A stretch of DNA of 64,000 bases, taken from Sinonovacula constricta (lineage: Eukaryota; Mollusca; Bivalvia; Cardiida; Solecurtidae). Below are positions 43,221 to 54,777 of the stretch, piece by piece. The position numbers and the translations under genes were made by a program. Location of the stretch: positions 9,964,326-10,028,325 of the forward strand of contig CM017565.1 in the NCBI GenBank assembly GCA_007844125.1, in the 5' to 3' direction. Below the pieces are notes generated by a model that did not search any database, was not told where the DNA came from, and saw nothing but the letters and a program-made list of their open reading frames with translations. Position 1 is the first letter of the stretch; the number at the start of each line of letters is the position of its first letter.

Positions 43221-44743
43221 ATATACCTTGCATTTCTCTCCGTAGGGGCCAACACGATTGTACCATCAGTATGGGGTCTGGAGAGCGCCCCCTATGTACA
43301 GGCTCTATACTTCTCATACTCCATCGGAGGTATCTTGTCGCCCCTAGCAACCGAGCCATTCATGGTGCCAAGAAGTAACGATACAGTAGGACTGGAAGGA
43401 CAAGGTCAGCATTTGCTGAACAGTATAACGCAGCACAACACTACATTCAGTCAGGGAAATGTAACAAACACAACGGTGGTCGAAAACTCAGACGGAATAA
43501 CTGCAGCGTCAAATATACATATGGCCTTCATAGTAACTGCAGTGTTAGTACTCGTATCTGGCATTCCTTACATTGTCATGCTGCTAACTGGTGGATTCGA
43601 ATTTAAGGAAAGTTTTGAAAGTGTTACTGAAATACATGTTGACAATGAAAAACTGTCGACAGTGGGTGATGCTGAACAATATACACAATGCCCCAAATCG
43701 TCGCAGTGTGAAAAGAAAGCGGCAGCCACTAAATCATCTCGACGAATCGTCAGCCATGCTCAATGAAGAACAGGAAGTAGAAAAAACAAATAGTTTTCTA
43801 CATGGAAGGCGCAAGATGTTGGTGCTTGCCGCTGTTTCAGGGATGAACTTTATGTATTGTGCAAGTGAGAATAGCACGGGCGATTTCCTGGTCACGTTCT
43901 GTCGAGATTACCTTGAGTGGGACAATAGCCCGTCTGTGACATTGACCTCTCTGTACTGGGTGACGAGCTGTGTGTCCGGGCTGCTGGGCGTGGTACTAGT
44001 GCGGATACTGGGGCCGGCCCGTCTGCTAACAGGGGCCTTAATAGGATGGAACCTCAGCTTTCTGGCGCTGCTTGTCGCGGGCTTGTATCGTGTGGACGTG
44101 CTAGTCTGGATCGCTTTGCCAGTGTCCGGCACCATGATGGTTCTCATCATTCCCACTGCGATATCTTGGACAGCCCGCAATGTGTGCTCCATCACTGGCA
44201 AGGTGGCATCTCTCTTCTTAATTGCCACTGGTTTAGGGCTTGGTGTAAATCCAAGCTTTATAGGTTACATGATGGAGCAATATTCATATGTTTACCTTTT
44301 TATTATACTGTTTACTGAATCGCTTATATGCTCATCGCTGTTTGTATTAGCTCGGATTGTCAAATGTTACTTTACCCGAATTATGTTTAAGGAAAGGACT
44401 CAAGCACATGAAGTAAATCTTTAATAACATTTTAAATTAGGTTTTAGTGAATTTACAGTTCCGAAACTTATGATATTATAAATAGCGATGGTCTGATCTA
44501 TCATTCAGTTATTGAGTTTCCCTTAAAGCGTCACTTTAAAAAGAATCATTTAGCCGTAACTTTTAATTTACGGCAATAGCTGTAGGAATAATCACAATTC
44601 TTTCATTCATATAAGTACAGTGAATATTGATAGGAAACCGTGGTATTATGGGCCGACATAAGGCATGACATAGAATCACACCGAAAAGTAACCAATTTTA
44701 AAGAAGCCATAATAAGCTAAATTTAAGCTGTGCGTGACTTATA

Positions 44744-45810
44744 CATTAGAGATGTTAATGAACATTCAAATATCAGGACAGTATTCGAATAGAGATTTTG
44801 GCATTCGAATATTTTATCATTCTTATTCATTTTTGTTAATTTTGAAGTCAAATTGAAATGCTGTTTCTTTACTTGATCGCGTTATCTCCAAACGATTTAT
44901 GACGCTGTCGATATGTGATAGCGCTCGCCCCAATATAGTGGTGGACCTGGTGACCATCTGGTAAACAGCATGAAATCACTTCTCCTTGCACAGCCCTTTA
45001 TCTGCCCCGGCTTCCACTTAGACCCAGTCACATCACGCATACAGCTGTGGAAACTGTTGCCAACGTACATTAAACACACATTCAGACCAATGCTGAGGCA
45101 ATAAGCTACACTAATCACCTAAGACTGACTACCCAGCTTCGGTCGGGATCGTGTGTAATAAATGCAATGCATTATATAACGCTGTACTTTTTTTTTTAAA
45201 AAAAAACACAACTAGATCACTGCCAAGCAAATTTTAATTACGATTTGTTTCTGTTTTTGTCACTCTACATAATAATTGTTATTTTTTTTCTTTACAATAC
45301 CGCCACATCTGCTTGTTTTTATCACTGCGTTTTTCTGCTTTGTGTTTTTACTAATGACTCTTTGAATAACAAAAAATTAAATTTACAGACTTTTTAATTG
45401 TTCGTTACAGGTTTTCGTAACACGCTTAAACGTCACAAGCTTACAATTTGTTAACAGTATTTATACATATCGGTTAGTATTTCATCAGTTCATCAGCAGT
45501 CAGGTTATCCTGACACTAGCAAATCACAGTTTATAATGGTCACTTGTGTTTACTAAGTGTCCCTCATTGACATGTTATACACAAGATTTTTACGTCCATA
45601 TGACACTCTTACCGATAATCAGCCAATCACAACTTAACATCAGTCCGACTACCAACCAATCAAGACCGTTAATTGGCTGCGTATTTGAGTCATTTCCCTT
45701 AATAAAACCTGCCTGTTCTTTCCCAATTGTCTTACAGTCTATCCAGCATCACCTGCATCTGGTCCGTTTGAAAATGCATTTTTACATATAAATGTAATTT
45801 ATAAGATTAG
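44744..45810. mobile_element. hAT-like element remnant (mirror of 17,211-18,279)
   Basis: Terminus TAGAGATGTTAATGAAC is mutated from TAGGGATG, followed by TTCGAATA motifs and the same body in reverse orientation. No second end is found. Confidence 0.6.
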
Positions 45811-46310
45811 TTCATAGAACTTAAGTTTAGATTGAAATGCGATCAAGATTATTGGTTACACAATGGGGTTTCAAATTATGATGTCTTGTGGTCGGGTTGC
45901 AGCACGGCTTCAAACATTTGTAGGCAAGTTTTGATAGGGTGATCTGAAGGCATGTTCCATCTGGGAAAATACATTCCGCATGTCTGTATGTGCTTTGTTC
46001 GACTTCTGAGGCATTTAATAACAGAATATTAAGATGCCTTATTTATATTAAGTTATAATCAAAATAATTATGTTACTTAAATATAAAAAATAGCTATTTT
46101 AAATTATAAACAAAGACATTAAATCGTCAATTGAAATACCCACATTTCAGAAAAGTAAAACATATCAACAAATTAATATCAAAATCAAGCTTTATCAGGA
46201 AACAGACATTGCCTTCTATCTTTGTACTCAGGCCAATATAATGTGTGTAATTTGTCAAAATTTGTAAAAACTTTGTATGTCAAATGTTGTCAAAGACATT
46301 GTTCAACACT
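45811..46310. other. Noncoding arm sequence
   Basis: Mirror of 16,731-17,210; nothing recognised. Confidence 0.4.
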
Positions 46311-48130
46311 TGAATGCTGATTTTATCTGAACTGTTATATGATAAAACCATAGTTTAGCTTAGCAGTAAAACAAGTTTGTTGAAAATATAATTTCCCAAA
46401 CCAGGAATTAAACACTGATCTCTTATTAGACAGGATGGAATATAAATTACTTCACTGTCCAGCACGTACTAAGCAACTGTAATATGTAGAGCAATGTTTG
46501 GAGCACAAAACTTCACATTGCACGTGCATTTGGCAGCTATTTGAATAGATGTCGAGATACGAGAAAACGTTCTTTTCAATACTCGATAGCGCAAGTTAAG
46601 GCGTGGGTCCATTTTAAAACGTTTATCAGATAATTAATCAGAATGTCATTTTTATATTGTTGTTTCAGGAGCGTTTTTTCTGTTCAGTCGTCCAAAGTAA
46701 TTACAACGAACTTTGTTTCTAACGCTCGTTCAGTACTAATGTTGAAACCTTTCTAAACAGAAACAGGTGTACATGTATGCCTATGAATGTGACAGATAGC
46801 GGACAGGATGTAGATTTTAGACAAACTTCGGGCCAAACTGTCTGCACATACTATATAGGTCTAAATCAAGAAGTTATCTTAACTAGAACTAGTTTTGTAA
46901 CATTTGCGTGACATAACGTGCGCACCCTTTTACAAATATGAACTAACATCGCGCGTCAGTCTACACTGAGCAGTTGTTAGACAATGATGGCAAATGCTAC
47001 ATAGAAACCATTTTTAACCACATCAATCGCATAGATAACTCTCAAAGCTTTAAATATACATTCCAGAAGTCATTCAGTTGGTCGCTTTTGCCGACCGACC
47101 GTTCTAAAGCGGTAAATGTTGGGTTTGCTCTTTATGTTAAATATACAACTCAAATTTGTTTTTACTTTTACATTTGGCTTGCATGTGAATACCTTTGTCC
47201 TGTACCTTTTCAAATATTGGTATGTGATGCAATGCTCATACGACTTTATTATATATTCTTATTCTGTATTTATCAATGTTTTTAGGCGTACAGCAATTAA
47301 GCAATTGGTGGTATGATCCAATTTGTGCTCAACACATGGCTCACATACTTATATATTAATACACGCACACATCGTTTTACACTGGTTTTCACACCGCATT
47401 TTAGTTTTCGCAAGGACAATGTACACTAATTGCCAATATATAAATGCAGTTATTAAAACTAACGCACATGATACGAAACTTGTTAAGTGTTTTATATTTA
47501 TCACCTATTTGTAGATAATTGTATTATTCAAATTACTGGTAGAAATAAAATCGAATCTAGTGGAATGATTTAGCAGATTATTCACCCGATGTGAAGACAA
47601 ACTGCCTACCAGGATATCCTTGAACGTGACTCAATCACATTTTGCTGAATAAGATCAAATCTACCGTGTTTTATGGACAAATCATGGCTAAATAGAGCCG
47701 GGACTTTATATACAATTTAGTTTGTGTGAAAAATTAATGCTATCTGCTTGTTTGTTTACTCGAGTGGTGAAGACGTTTTTCCGCAGTAAATAAACTCAGT
47801 ATTGTAAATTGTGACGTGTTTTTGCTAGAAAAGTTGTGACAGCCTCACAGAAAAGAAATTCTCGTGCGACAGGTGGCACTACTGATCAGTAGCCTAACCA
47901 CGTGTGCCTAGCAGATATCATTTAAGCTTTGTGCGGGCACAAAGAAAAAAAAATACAGAAAAAAAAAAGAAAAAAAGATAGGAAGTTTTCATCCAAGTAG
48001 TCTAGTGATAAGAATTCCACGTTCCAAAGTATGAGTTTATTCAGACAATAAGGTCCAATTTAAAAATCAGTCGTTAAGTAGAATAACATGTTTTTGATAT
48101 AGGCAAACTGTCGCAATCCATCTTTAATGA
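46311..48130. other. Fossil tRNA-array sequence with a right-only insertion
   Basis: Mirror of 15,590-16,730. A ruined tRNA-Asp aligns at 46,392-46,463 and the 5' half of tRNA-Glu at about 47,991-48,024 (TCTAGTGATAAGAATTCCAC). A right-only block of about 0.58 kb (46.88-47.46 kb) contains sequence related to 24,180-24,330. No gene. Confidence 0.55.
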
Positions 48131-48287
48131 AAGATTGTTGTTGTTTGATCACAATGTATTAATTGGTGATCTTTAAAGAACGTGCTGAACTATTCCCTCA
48201 AATCCATTCATTAAGGGAAAAAAGACATTTACCCAGTGGGTTAAGCAGATATCATTTAAGCAATGTACACAGATAGAGCGTTCAAAT

Positions 48288-48520
48288 TCCCTAGTGGTCT
48301 AGTGGTTAGGATTCCACACTCTCACCGTGGCGGCCGGGGTTCGATTCACCGCTTTTTAAAAATTCTTTTTTTACGCAATAGAACAGAACAGAGCAGAACA
48401 TCGTTTATTGAGATTTGTACATAAGTACATCATCTGATACAAACATACATTCACACAATAAAATACAACAGTCCCCGCTAGGGAAATACTTTTTTACGTA
48501 ATAGATCAAGATAGAATGCT
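48288..48520 (+). pseudogene. tRNA-Glu (CTC) interrupted by a small retro-insertion
   Basis: The first 60 or so nt are tRNA-Glu (anticodon loop CTCTCAC, one anticodon-stem change), then a degraded 3' end (ACCGCTTTTTAAAAATTC). About 90 bp of foreign DNA (TCGTTTATTGAGATTTGTAC, then AATAAAATACAAC) follows, then a clean second copy of the tRNA 3' end and flank (CCCCGCTAGGGAAATAC). The duplicated stretch of about 32 bp looks like a target-site duplication. Confidence 0.75.
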
Positions 48521-48753
48521 TTGTTCTTAACATCTTCTTCAATGCTGAATAACTGTGCAAATAATTAGGACTGACCTACCCAAACTATCCAACTCATCAG
48601 ACTTTTCCATACACGTTAATCAATTCGTTTTTCTTGTCCATGACACAACACGTTATATAGACCTATGTAGATACAACATGAAATGTGCTTTTCTCTAGGA
48701 AAAGTTGAGTGATATTACTAGTAAGTGAAGAATATTAAGAAGAAAACGAACAT

Positions 48754-48825
48754 CTCCCCGACTGGGAATCGAACCCATGATTCCCGCGTGACAGATGGGG
48801 GTACTGACAACTATACTATCGAGAA
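48754..48825 (-). tRNA. tRNA-Asp (GTC) variant
   Basis: 72 nt. The acceptor pairs (TTCTCGA with TCGGGGA), GTC loop intact; the anticodon stem has one mismatch and a G-U (CCCAT/GCGGG), and the T stem one mismatch. TTTT occurs within 10 nt. This is the second-site Asp copy of the unit and is better kept than its left homologues. Confidence 0.65.
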
Positions 48826-49656
48826 TATGTGAGGTAACAATAGAGAATTTGACTGTTTTCCTAAGCAAAAATCCCAGTCCTGCTTACGGAGATATTGGAA
48901 AGAACCACCATTATTCCTACCTTCGGTTGTGCGAGTTGTACTGTAAAAAATTGTGTTAGTGTTCAAACTCGTCTTTATTTAGACCAAAGTGTGAGCCAAC
49001 GCAGAAATTAAAACCACATTTCCCAGATCAACCGTAAAATCTTGTTACATGCATTTTATATAGGCAAACTTGTTGATAGCACCTTTATTGAAATATTGAG
49101 CTGAGCTCGTACAAACATTTCTTACATCAGCAGAAATAACAATCGTGCTTTTTTATAGATTTGGAAAGGATAAACGTTTGGAGGTATCTTTGTACGATTT
49201 GTACTGTTTGGCGATCGTGGTAGTCTTCAAAGTAGTCTTTACTGAGACCAAAGTATGAATTTATGCAGAAATTAAGCCCATTTTTACAAAATCAGTCGTA
49301 AAATCGTGTAACATGTATTTGCTATAGGCAAATTGTCGGACTCTACCTTGAATGCAATATTAATCCACTATTTGCTTTTACATGTCTTACATGTTAAGGA
49401 CATAAGTGAATATGAAACAGTAACTTATGGGATCAATAAGATTGATTCTTTTTGTTTTAACACCGATTTATGGTTACATGAAAACATAAGCCTTACATAG
49501 CCATCAGTTGTTGTGTATAAAAATACTCTCTGCGCAGAACTTGTTTGTTTTCTGGTGCGGTGCTTACGTTTTCCCGACCATAAACGTCATTAATTTGCCT
49601 TATGTGACATGTATAAGCTACTGCAAGTTGGGATGGTTTTAAAGAAATAAAAAATT

Positions 49657-49728
49657 CTCCCCGACCGGGAATTGAACCCGGGTCTCCCGCGTGACAGGCG
49701 GGGATACTAACCACTATACTATCGAGGA
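49657..49728 (-). tRNA. tRNA-Asp (GTC), canonical
   Basis: All stems pair perfectly apart from the usual acceptor G-U; A box TAGTGGTTAGTA, anticodon loop CTGTCAC, T arm CCCGG-GTTCAAT-TCCCGG. T6 follows three bases after the gene, a strong pol III stop. Identical to the copy at 62,063. Confidence 0.97.
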
Positions 49729-50090
49729 TTCTTGCTGTTCGGCCACTGTCAATCTTATGACCAAATTTGGAGCACGTGCATTTCACATCTACTCGATTTG
49801 ATGTTAAAATGCAAGAAAATATTGTTCTTTCCAATCTTCCATCGTGCCACTTGACGCTTTTCAACCATTTCTATTAGACTGACTTTACTTAATGACAGCA
49901 ACATGTTCTCTGAGCACGGACCGCTGTTTTGCTCGAACAAAGTTTCATTAAATCACAATATGTTAATTGGTGATCTTTAAACAGCGGGCTGAACTATTCC
50001 CCAAAATCCATTCATTAAGGGAAAAAGACATTTACCCAGTGGGTTTAGCAGATATTATTTAAGCAATATAGACAGTTAGAGAGTTCACAT

Positions 50091-50162
50091 TCCCTAGTGG
50101 TCTAGTGGTTAGGATTCCACGCTCTCACCGTGGCGGCCGGGGTTCGATTCCCCGCTAGGGAA
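50091..50162 (+). tRNA. tRNA-Glu (CTC), canonical
   Basis: Perfect acceptor (TCCCTAG with CTAGGGA), D arm TGGTCTAGTGG, anticodon arm CCACG-CTCTCAC-CGTGG and T arm CGGGG-TTCGATT-CCCCG. T6 follows within 5 bases. Identical to 62,500. Confidence 0.97.
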
Positions 50163-50483
50163 ATACTTTTTTACGTAATAGATCAAGATAGAATGCTTTG
50201 TTCTTAAAGGGACACACCTGAGGGTAAAATAGGCTCAGTTCGAGTTATAGATTCGAATAATTTGATTATCAACTGCTAGGGGTCATTGATATATCCCATA
50301 TGACCCATTGAGTCGACCCTAAAGTTCGGGGGTTCATTAGTAATAAGCCGACAATGTGGTGTTTACATTTGAAAAGTTCGTAACTCAATTTTCTCGACAA
50401 TGTTTACAAACAAAACACTACGTAACACGCGTAACGCATTGTGGGTACTATTTTCTTGAATCTCATTGGCCGAAAAATCCAAC

Positions 50484-50663
50484 ATGGCGAGCAGAGCAAG
50501 AAGAGTAAAATATTCGGAGTTGAAGATAGAAAGAAGTGAATGCATGCGCAGCTACCGTTCACAAAGAGTGAATTTTGATGATGCTTTTACCGAAAGGATT
50601 GATTTACGAAACATTATGTTGATCAGAGTAAACGAAAAATTGGCCTAGCGTCATTTTGGAAAG
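50484..50663 (+). pseudogene. Putative first exon of the plus-strand gene in the TTAA transposon
   Basis: ATG in good context (CCAACATGGCG) opens a basic 54-residue frame (MASRARRVKYSELKIERSEC...). It stops at 50,648, 15 bases short of a strong donor (AAAG/GTACGT at 50,664); another frame is open across the donor, so a frameshift is likely. No family recognised. Confidence 0.4.
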
Positions 50664-50991
50664 GTACGTCAGGGGTTTTCTCAAACAAATTGTCGACACG
50701 ATATCACATTTCGACGTTTCGGTATTTTTTATTGTTGGTTTTTAATCCTTAAGCTTCAGTTTTAAGATTTTTCCAATTTAGTGAGTTAAAATCGAAAGGG
50801 TGTTGTAACAAAAGTTCATAATATATTTAAAAAACGTCGAAAAATGGTCTTAATTCGTCGATTTTAGATGACAGGATATTTGTTTACATAAATTTTCGAC
50901 TTATTAAGTTGAAGTTACTCTCATGAACTGATAATGGATACATTGGTAGATTGAACTCAATACCATCACAAAGGCTTAGGACCTATTTGGA

Positions 50992-51312
50992 CACCGGACC
51001 TGGAAGCGCAATCGGTAGAGCGTCGGCTCCAGGTACGGGAGGCCCCGGGTTCGATTCCTGGCCGCGACATACCAGAGTCGTTAAAAATGTTAGTGGTATA
51101 GCACCCTTGCTAACACTCAAGCAAATATAAGGGTAGTTCCACGACTGGTTGGTCCGGTGTCAGGATAATGTTACAGGGTGTGGTATCATGCCAGGTGTTC
51201 ACGGCATGCTATACACAGTGAAGGCAGCACTATATCTGCTTTAAGTGGACACCGTCTCCAGATAACTAAAATACTGTTGGTGGGACGATAAACCCAATAA
51301 ACAAACAAACAA
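50992..51312 (+). repeat. SINE-2, complete, with 11-bp target duplication
   Basis: Head GGACCTGGAAGCGCAATCGG to GGGTTCGATTCCTGG, then GCCGCGACATACC, body through ACACAGTGAAGGCAGCACTA, and an (AAAC)n tail. ACCTATTTGGA flanks it at 50,981-50,991 and 51,313-51,323. Confidence 0.9.
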
Positions 51313-51478
51313 ACCTATTTGGATGCATCACACGGTCAAGATGGGATTTGCAAAGCTTAAAACAAGGTCACTGTTACATTTTTTGTGGACTTCATCAAAT
51401 TATTTACTTGAAATTAGTATTGTAGTGACTGTAGTGCATAAAGGCACTTCCAACAGCCTTGCTGTTGGGTTAACCCTT

Positions 51479-51546
51479 TAGCGACGTGGTTGAGTGCCTG
51501 GACTACTGATCTGGCGGACCGGGTTCGAATCCCCGTTAGGGCCAGG
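51479..51546 (+). repeat. tRNA-like segment
   Basis: A-box-like GACGTGGTTGAGTGCC and B box GGTTCGAATCC, with CCA-like ending GGGCCA. Acceptor ends do not pair. A tRNA-derived head of another SINE family or a tRNA pseudogene. Confidence 0.5.
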
Positions 51547-52091
51547 ATTATTGTCTCCTCTAAGATTTACTTTAATAAAATTTAATTTAGTATTTATAGT
51601 TACTGCTTCTAAGAAACATGCACATGAAACTATCACTCACATATTGCTCAATGATATATTACAAAGTGCTTTCAAGTGTTGCTAAACTTATTTTGTTGCA
51701 TATAACCACCATAAATGGATATGTTTTGTTATAAGTACAAAATTAGGGTAATATTGAATATTGAAGAGGTGAAAGTTTGTAACTGATTGCCTTATCTATG
51801 CCATCTCTTAAATATTTCATCTATGTTTTCTTGAGTGAATTCTTTTATCAAACAGTGGTTCTGAATCAATGGTAAAATAAAGGATGCATATCAATTCAGA
51901 CAAAGTTATTTTTCTTCTAATCCATACCTTATGGAATTATGGAAAGTGATTGATTTATTACATTGATATTGCTAACTTAAGTGCCAGTTGATATGATTAC
52001 ATGTGTTGTTAGCTTTGGGTATCTTATAGAACTACTACTTGATTTATTTCAAAATTACCAATAGCAAAAAATATGTTTTGCTGCTTTTTAG

Positions 52092-52230
52092 CTTCAAGAA
52101 AGATGCCAGGCCCAGAAAAAAGAAAAGAAAACTTACACCTACACCTGGATTCCTACCAAGAACAGTATCTTAACAGCAATGGACAAACACTCTAACAACA
52201 TGGTCTGCTGCACCAGTTAAACACATAAAG
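52092..52230 (+). pseudogene. Exon-like segment, first of a duplicated pair
   Basis: 139 nt between a pyrimidine-rich acceptor (CTGCTTTTTAG) and a donor (AAAG/GTATAA). It starts CTTCAAG and encodes MPGPEKRKEN... in one frame. It is homologous throughout to 53,148-53,286, which has the same length and splice borders. The reading frames of the two copies have diverged. Confidence 0.5.
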
Positions 52231-52666
52231 GTATAAATATTTATATACATTGTAGTTTAAATCTTATTTTATTAGACTTTATGTAAGTAGGTTAACTCGG
52301 CTGAGTTGAACTATTTCTTTTTTGCTATTGGTTTGCTTCATTTATTTTATGCTCTTTATGTTGCAGTGTCCCTTTTACTAATAACATTATAGTGAAATCA
52401 ATTCTAAAAATTGTGTTAGCTTGTTTCTTTGAGAAATATGCCACAAACAGACATTTAAATTTCAAACCAGGACATAGTGTACCGCTTGGTCAGACAAAGT
52501 GCAGATATTTTTAAAAAATAAAATGCACACAAGTGCTTACTAACTACTATTTTCATTTTTTCTAAAGTATAGACCATAACCTATCATTTGATTCTATTTT
52601 TGTACACAAACGATAAAAGGTAGAAACCACCATTTACATACACCCCCTTTTACAACTTTGTAGATG

Positions 52667-52967
52667 TGTGTTTATTGTTATTGGGTTTATCGTCCCACCA
52701 AGAGAAGGTGTCCACTTGAAGCAGATATGATGCTGCCTTCACTGTGTATAGCATGTCATGAACACCTGGCATGACACCACACCCAGTCACATTATCCTGA
52801 CACTGTGCCATCCAGTCATGAAACTGCCCTTATATTTGCCAGAGCATTAGCAAGGGAGCTATACCACTACCATTTTTAATGACTTTGGTATGTCACGGCC
52901 TGGGATCGAACCTGGGGCCTCCCGTACCTGGAACCGACGCTCTACCGATTTCGCTACCAGGTCCGGT
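52667..52967 (-). repeat. SINE-2, complete, with 12-bp target duplication
   Basis: Minus-strand copy with head at 52,967 and tail TTTATTGTTATTGGG at the low end. ACTTTGTAGATG flanks it at 52,655-52,666 and 52,968-52,979. Confidence 0.9.
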
Positions 52968-53147
52968 ACTTTGTAGATGACTGTATGCTTCATCTTAAAG
53001 TAGGGACACTAATACAATGATACTCAAAAGCATTGGACTTCCTGCATCCAAGAGATGTCACATTCAGTTTTATGAAAGTTGATCTAATATTACTAATTAG
53101 AGATGGCAATGGTTAATCTTCATAAAATAGGTATTGCTGTCTTTTAG

Positions 53148-53286
53148 CTTCAAGTGAGATGCCTGGTCAGCAAAAAAAGAAGAAAGAGAAGAAAAGTGAT
53201 GTCTACACCTGAACCTACACAATACTACTGTGGGAAAGGACAGACACCCCAACACCATGGTTTTCTTTGCCATTAAAACACAAAAG
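53148..53286 (+). pseudogene. Exon-like segment, second of a duplicated pair
   Basis: 139 nt, acceptor TGTCTTTTAG, donor AAAAG/GTAAAA. Starts CTTCAAG, with MPGQQKKKKEKK in one frame. It lies 1,056 bp after the first copy, with diverged introns. Confidence 0.5.
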
Positions 53287-53708
53287 GTAAAAATCTGTAT
53301 ATCAGTACAGATTGTGATAAAGGATCAGATCAGTAAAGTTGACCTCCATTTATTACTACTGTTGCTGCATTTGTGTTTTTATATTGTCAATATTGTGTTT
53401 TTTTCTTTAATGTTAATGATACAGAAATGAAAAATATTGTGAGTGCTTGTGGTTTGAAAATAATAATTCAGAAGAGAAAAGATTTCATACGATGTTAAGG
53501 ATTCAAAGGATATCTCTATTTTTTGAGAGATAATCCACTTTTCGCAATTTTCTGCAAATCAAATACTCTTCATGTTCCACCACAATTTGATTATTGATAA
53601 GCAACATTCTATAATAAACTAAATTAATTTAAGCATATCAATTAATGAGCTAAATGTTCATATGATACTCTTCTGAAATATCTCATTATGCATTTTTTGT
53701 TGTTTCAG

Positions 53709-53802
53709 CATCAGATAATTAAAAACCCAACATCCTCTTCTGGTCCAAAACTTCACCAACATGATCTGCTAACACTTGAGCCAAATAGCACTACACGTAC
53801 AG
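53709..53802 (+). pseudogene. Exon-like segment of the plus-strand gene
   Basis: 94 nt between TTGTTTCAG and AG/GTAGAT, open in one frame (HQIIKNPTSSSGPKLHQHDL...). No domain recognised. Confidence 0.4.
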
Positions 53803-53943
53803 GTAGATCTATTTCTTTGCAATTCTATTTTTTTATCATACTGCTTTTACCAGCATTATGCCAAGTGGTAGGATTGTTGAGTCATACAAATCCTTGGCCT
53901 CTCTCTGTGTTTGTGTAGCCGTGTAATAGGTAGAGAATGTGTA

Positions 53944-54300
53944 AATGGTCCAGTTGGTTCAACCGGTAGATCATTCCCTTGTTTACAAAGGGTCTTGGGT
54001 TCGAGTCCCAGACCGACTGCACATTTTCCTCCCTATGTTACAATGGTGCCCAACATTAATGACCAGCGATTGTTATGGTACAGGTGCTTGAGGGGTGCTT
54101 GCAAGTTACAGGTAGAGCTAATGGTCTGTGGAAATATGAGGATAAATTTAAAGTTGCCCTGGATGTATGTAGCTGGATAGGGAGATAATATATAAGCGGT
54201 CCGTTAGCTCAGTCAGTAGAGCATTTGGCCTGTAAGTGAAGGGTCCCGGTTTCGAGTCCCAGACTGACTGCACATTTGTCTGCCTATGTTACATGGGTAT
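53944..54300 (+). repeat. Two adjacent tRNA-derived SINE copies (SINE-3)
   Basis: Heads at 53,950-54,022 and 54,200-54,272, each with an A-box-like segment, B box TTTCGAGTCCC or GGTTCGAGTCCC, and ending GACTGACTGCACATTT or GACCGACTGCACATTT. Both continue with CCTATGTTACA, so the tail is shared. Anticodon stems pair in the first copy (CCCTT/AAGGG). Confidence 0.6.
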
Positions 54301-54592
54301 GATTTTTAGATGGGATAAAGGACTTAAAGTGGAAGTCTTCCAGTTGATTGGCATGGCATTGGTTCTACCCAGACATTTATCAATAGCCAGATGTTACTAA
54401 AATGATTAATGTAACTGCAAATACAGCTGAATGTTGCAGCTTAACATTTATTTGTGGTTTTCCTCATATAAATAGTTATATGTTGGATAGTGGATCATTT
54501 AATTGTCACTGCAATTTGTTAGTTTTCCAGTTAATGACAGAAAACATAGAACAGATCTATTCACATTTTATTTCATCTGAACTGCTTTACAG

Positions 54593-54747
54593 GTAAAGAT
54601 TACTAAGTGCCATACCTTAGAGAATCAGCATTCAACACTGGATTGAGGCATTTGGTAGACAGAAAAACCAGGATATTCCAAAGGTGATGACAAATGCTTG
54701 TCATTTGAGTGGATTGTACTTGGTCCAATATTGCCGAAGAATTCTCG
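54593..54747 (+). pseudogene. Exon-like segment of the plus-strand gene
   Basis: 155 nt between CTGCTTTACAG and TCTCG/GTAAGT. Open over its 3' 40 codons (IQHWIEAFGRQKNQDIPKVM...), with a stop before that. A further acceptor-like border (GTTTTAG) lies at 54,777. No family recognised; transposase or captured gene cannot be decided. Confidence 0.4.
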
Positions 54748-54777
54748 GTAAGTTGTTTATTGTTGTTGTTGTTTTAG

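Larger units (their letters stand above)
40900..44424 (+). pseudogene. MFS transporter, MFSD4/NaGLT1-like, frameshifted copy
   Basis: Mirror of the left gene with the same exons: 40,900-40,941, 42,262-42,547 and 43,246-44,424, and the same splice phases (donors GTAAGT and GTAAGC; acceptors CTTGCAG and TCCGTAG). A single extra T at 43,734 (ACTAAATCATC for ACTAAACATC) shifts the frame in the central hydrophilic loop and leads to a stop near 43,766, removing the second six membrane segments. Downstream the reading frame is open again to 44,424, so the break is recent or an assembly error. Among substitutions, one in exon 2 gives IGFTLGS for IGSTLGS. Confidence 0.82.
35524..50203 (-). repeat. Right arm of giant inverted repeat (inner part)
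   Basis: Reverse-complement match to the left arm from its inner edge at 35,524 to the outer arrays; symmetry resumes after the transposon at 60,464. Right-only blocks: 35,872-36,000, about 37.38-38.36, 39,240-39,640, 39,808-40,086, about 46.88-47.46, about 47.78-47.90 and about 48.38-48.47 kb. Confidence 0.93.
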
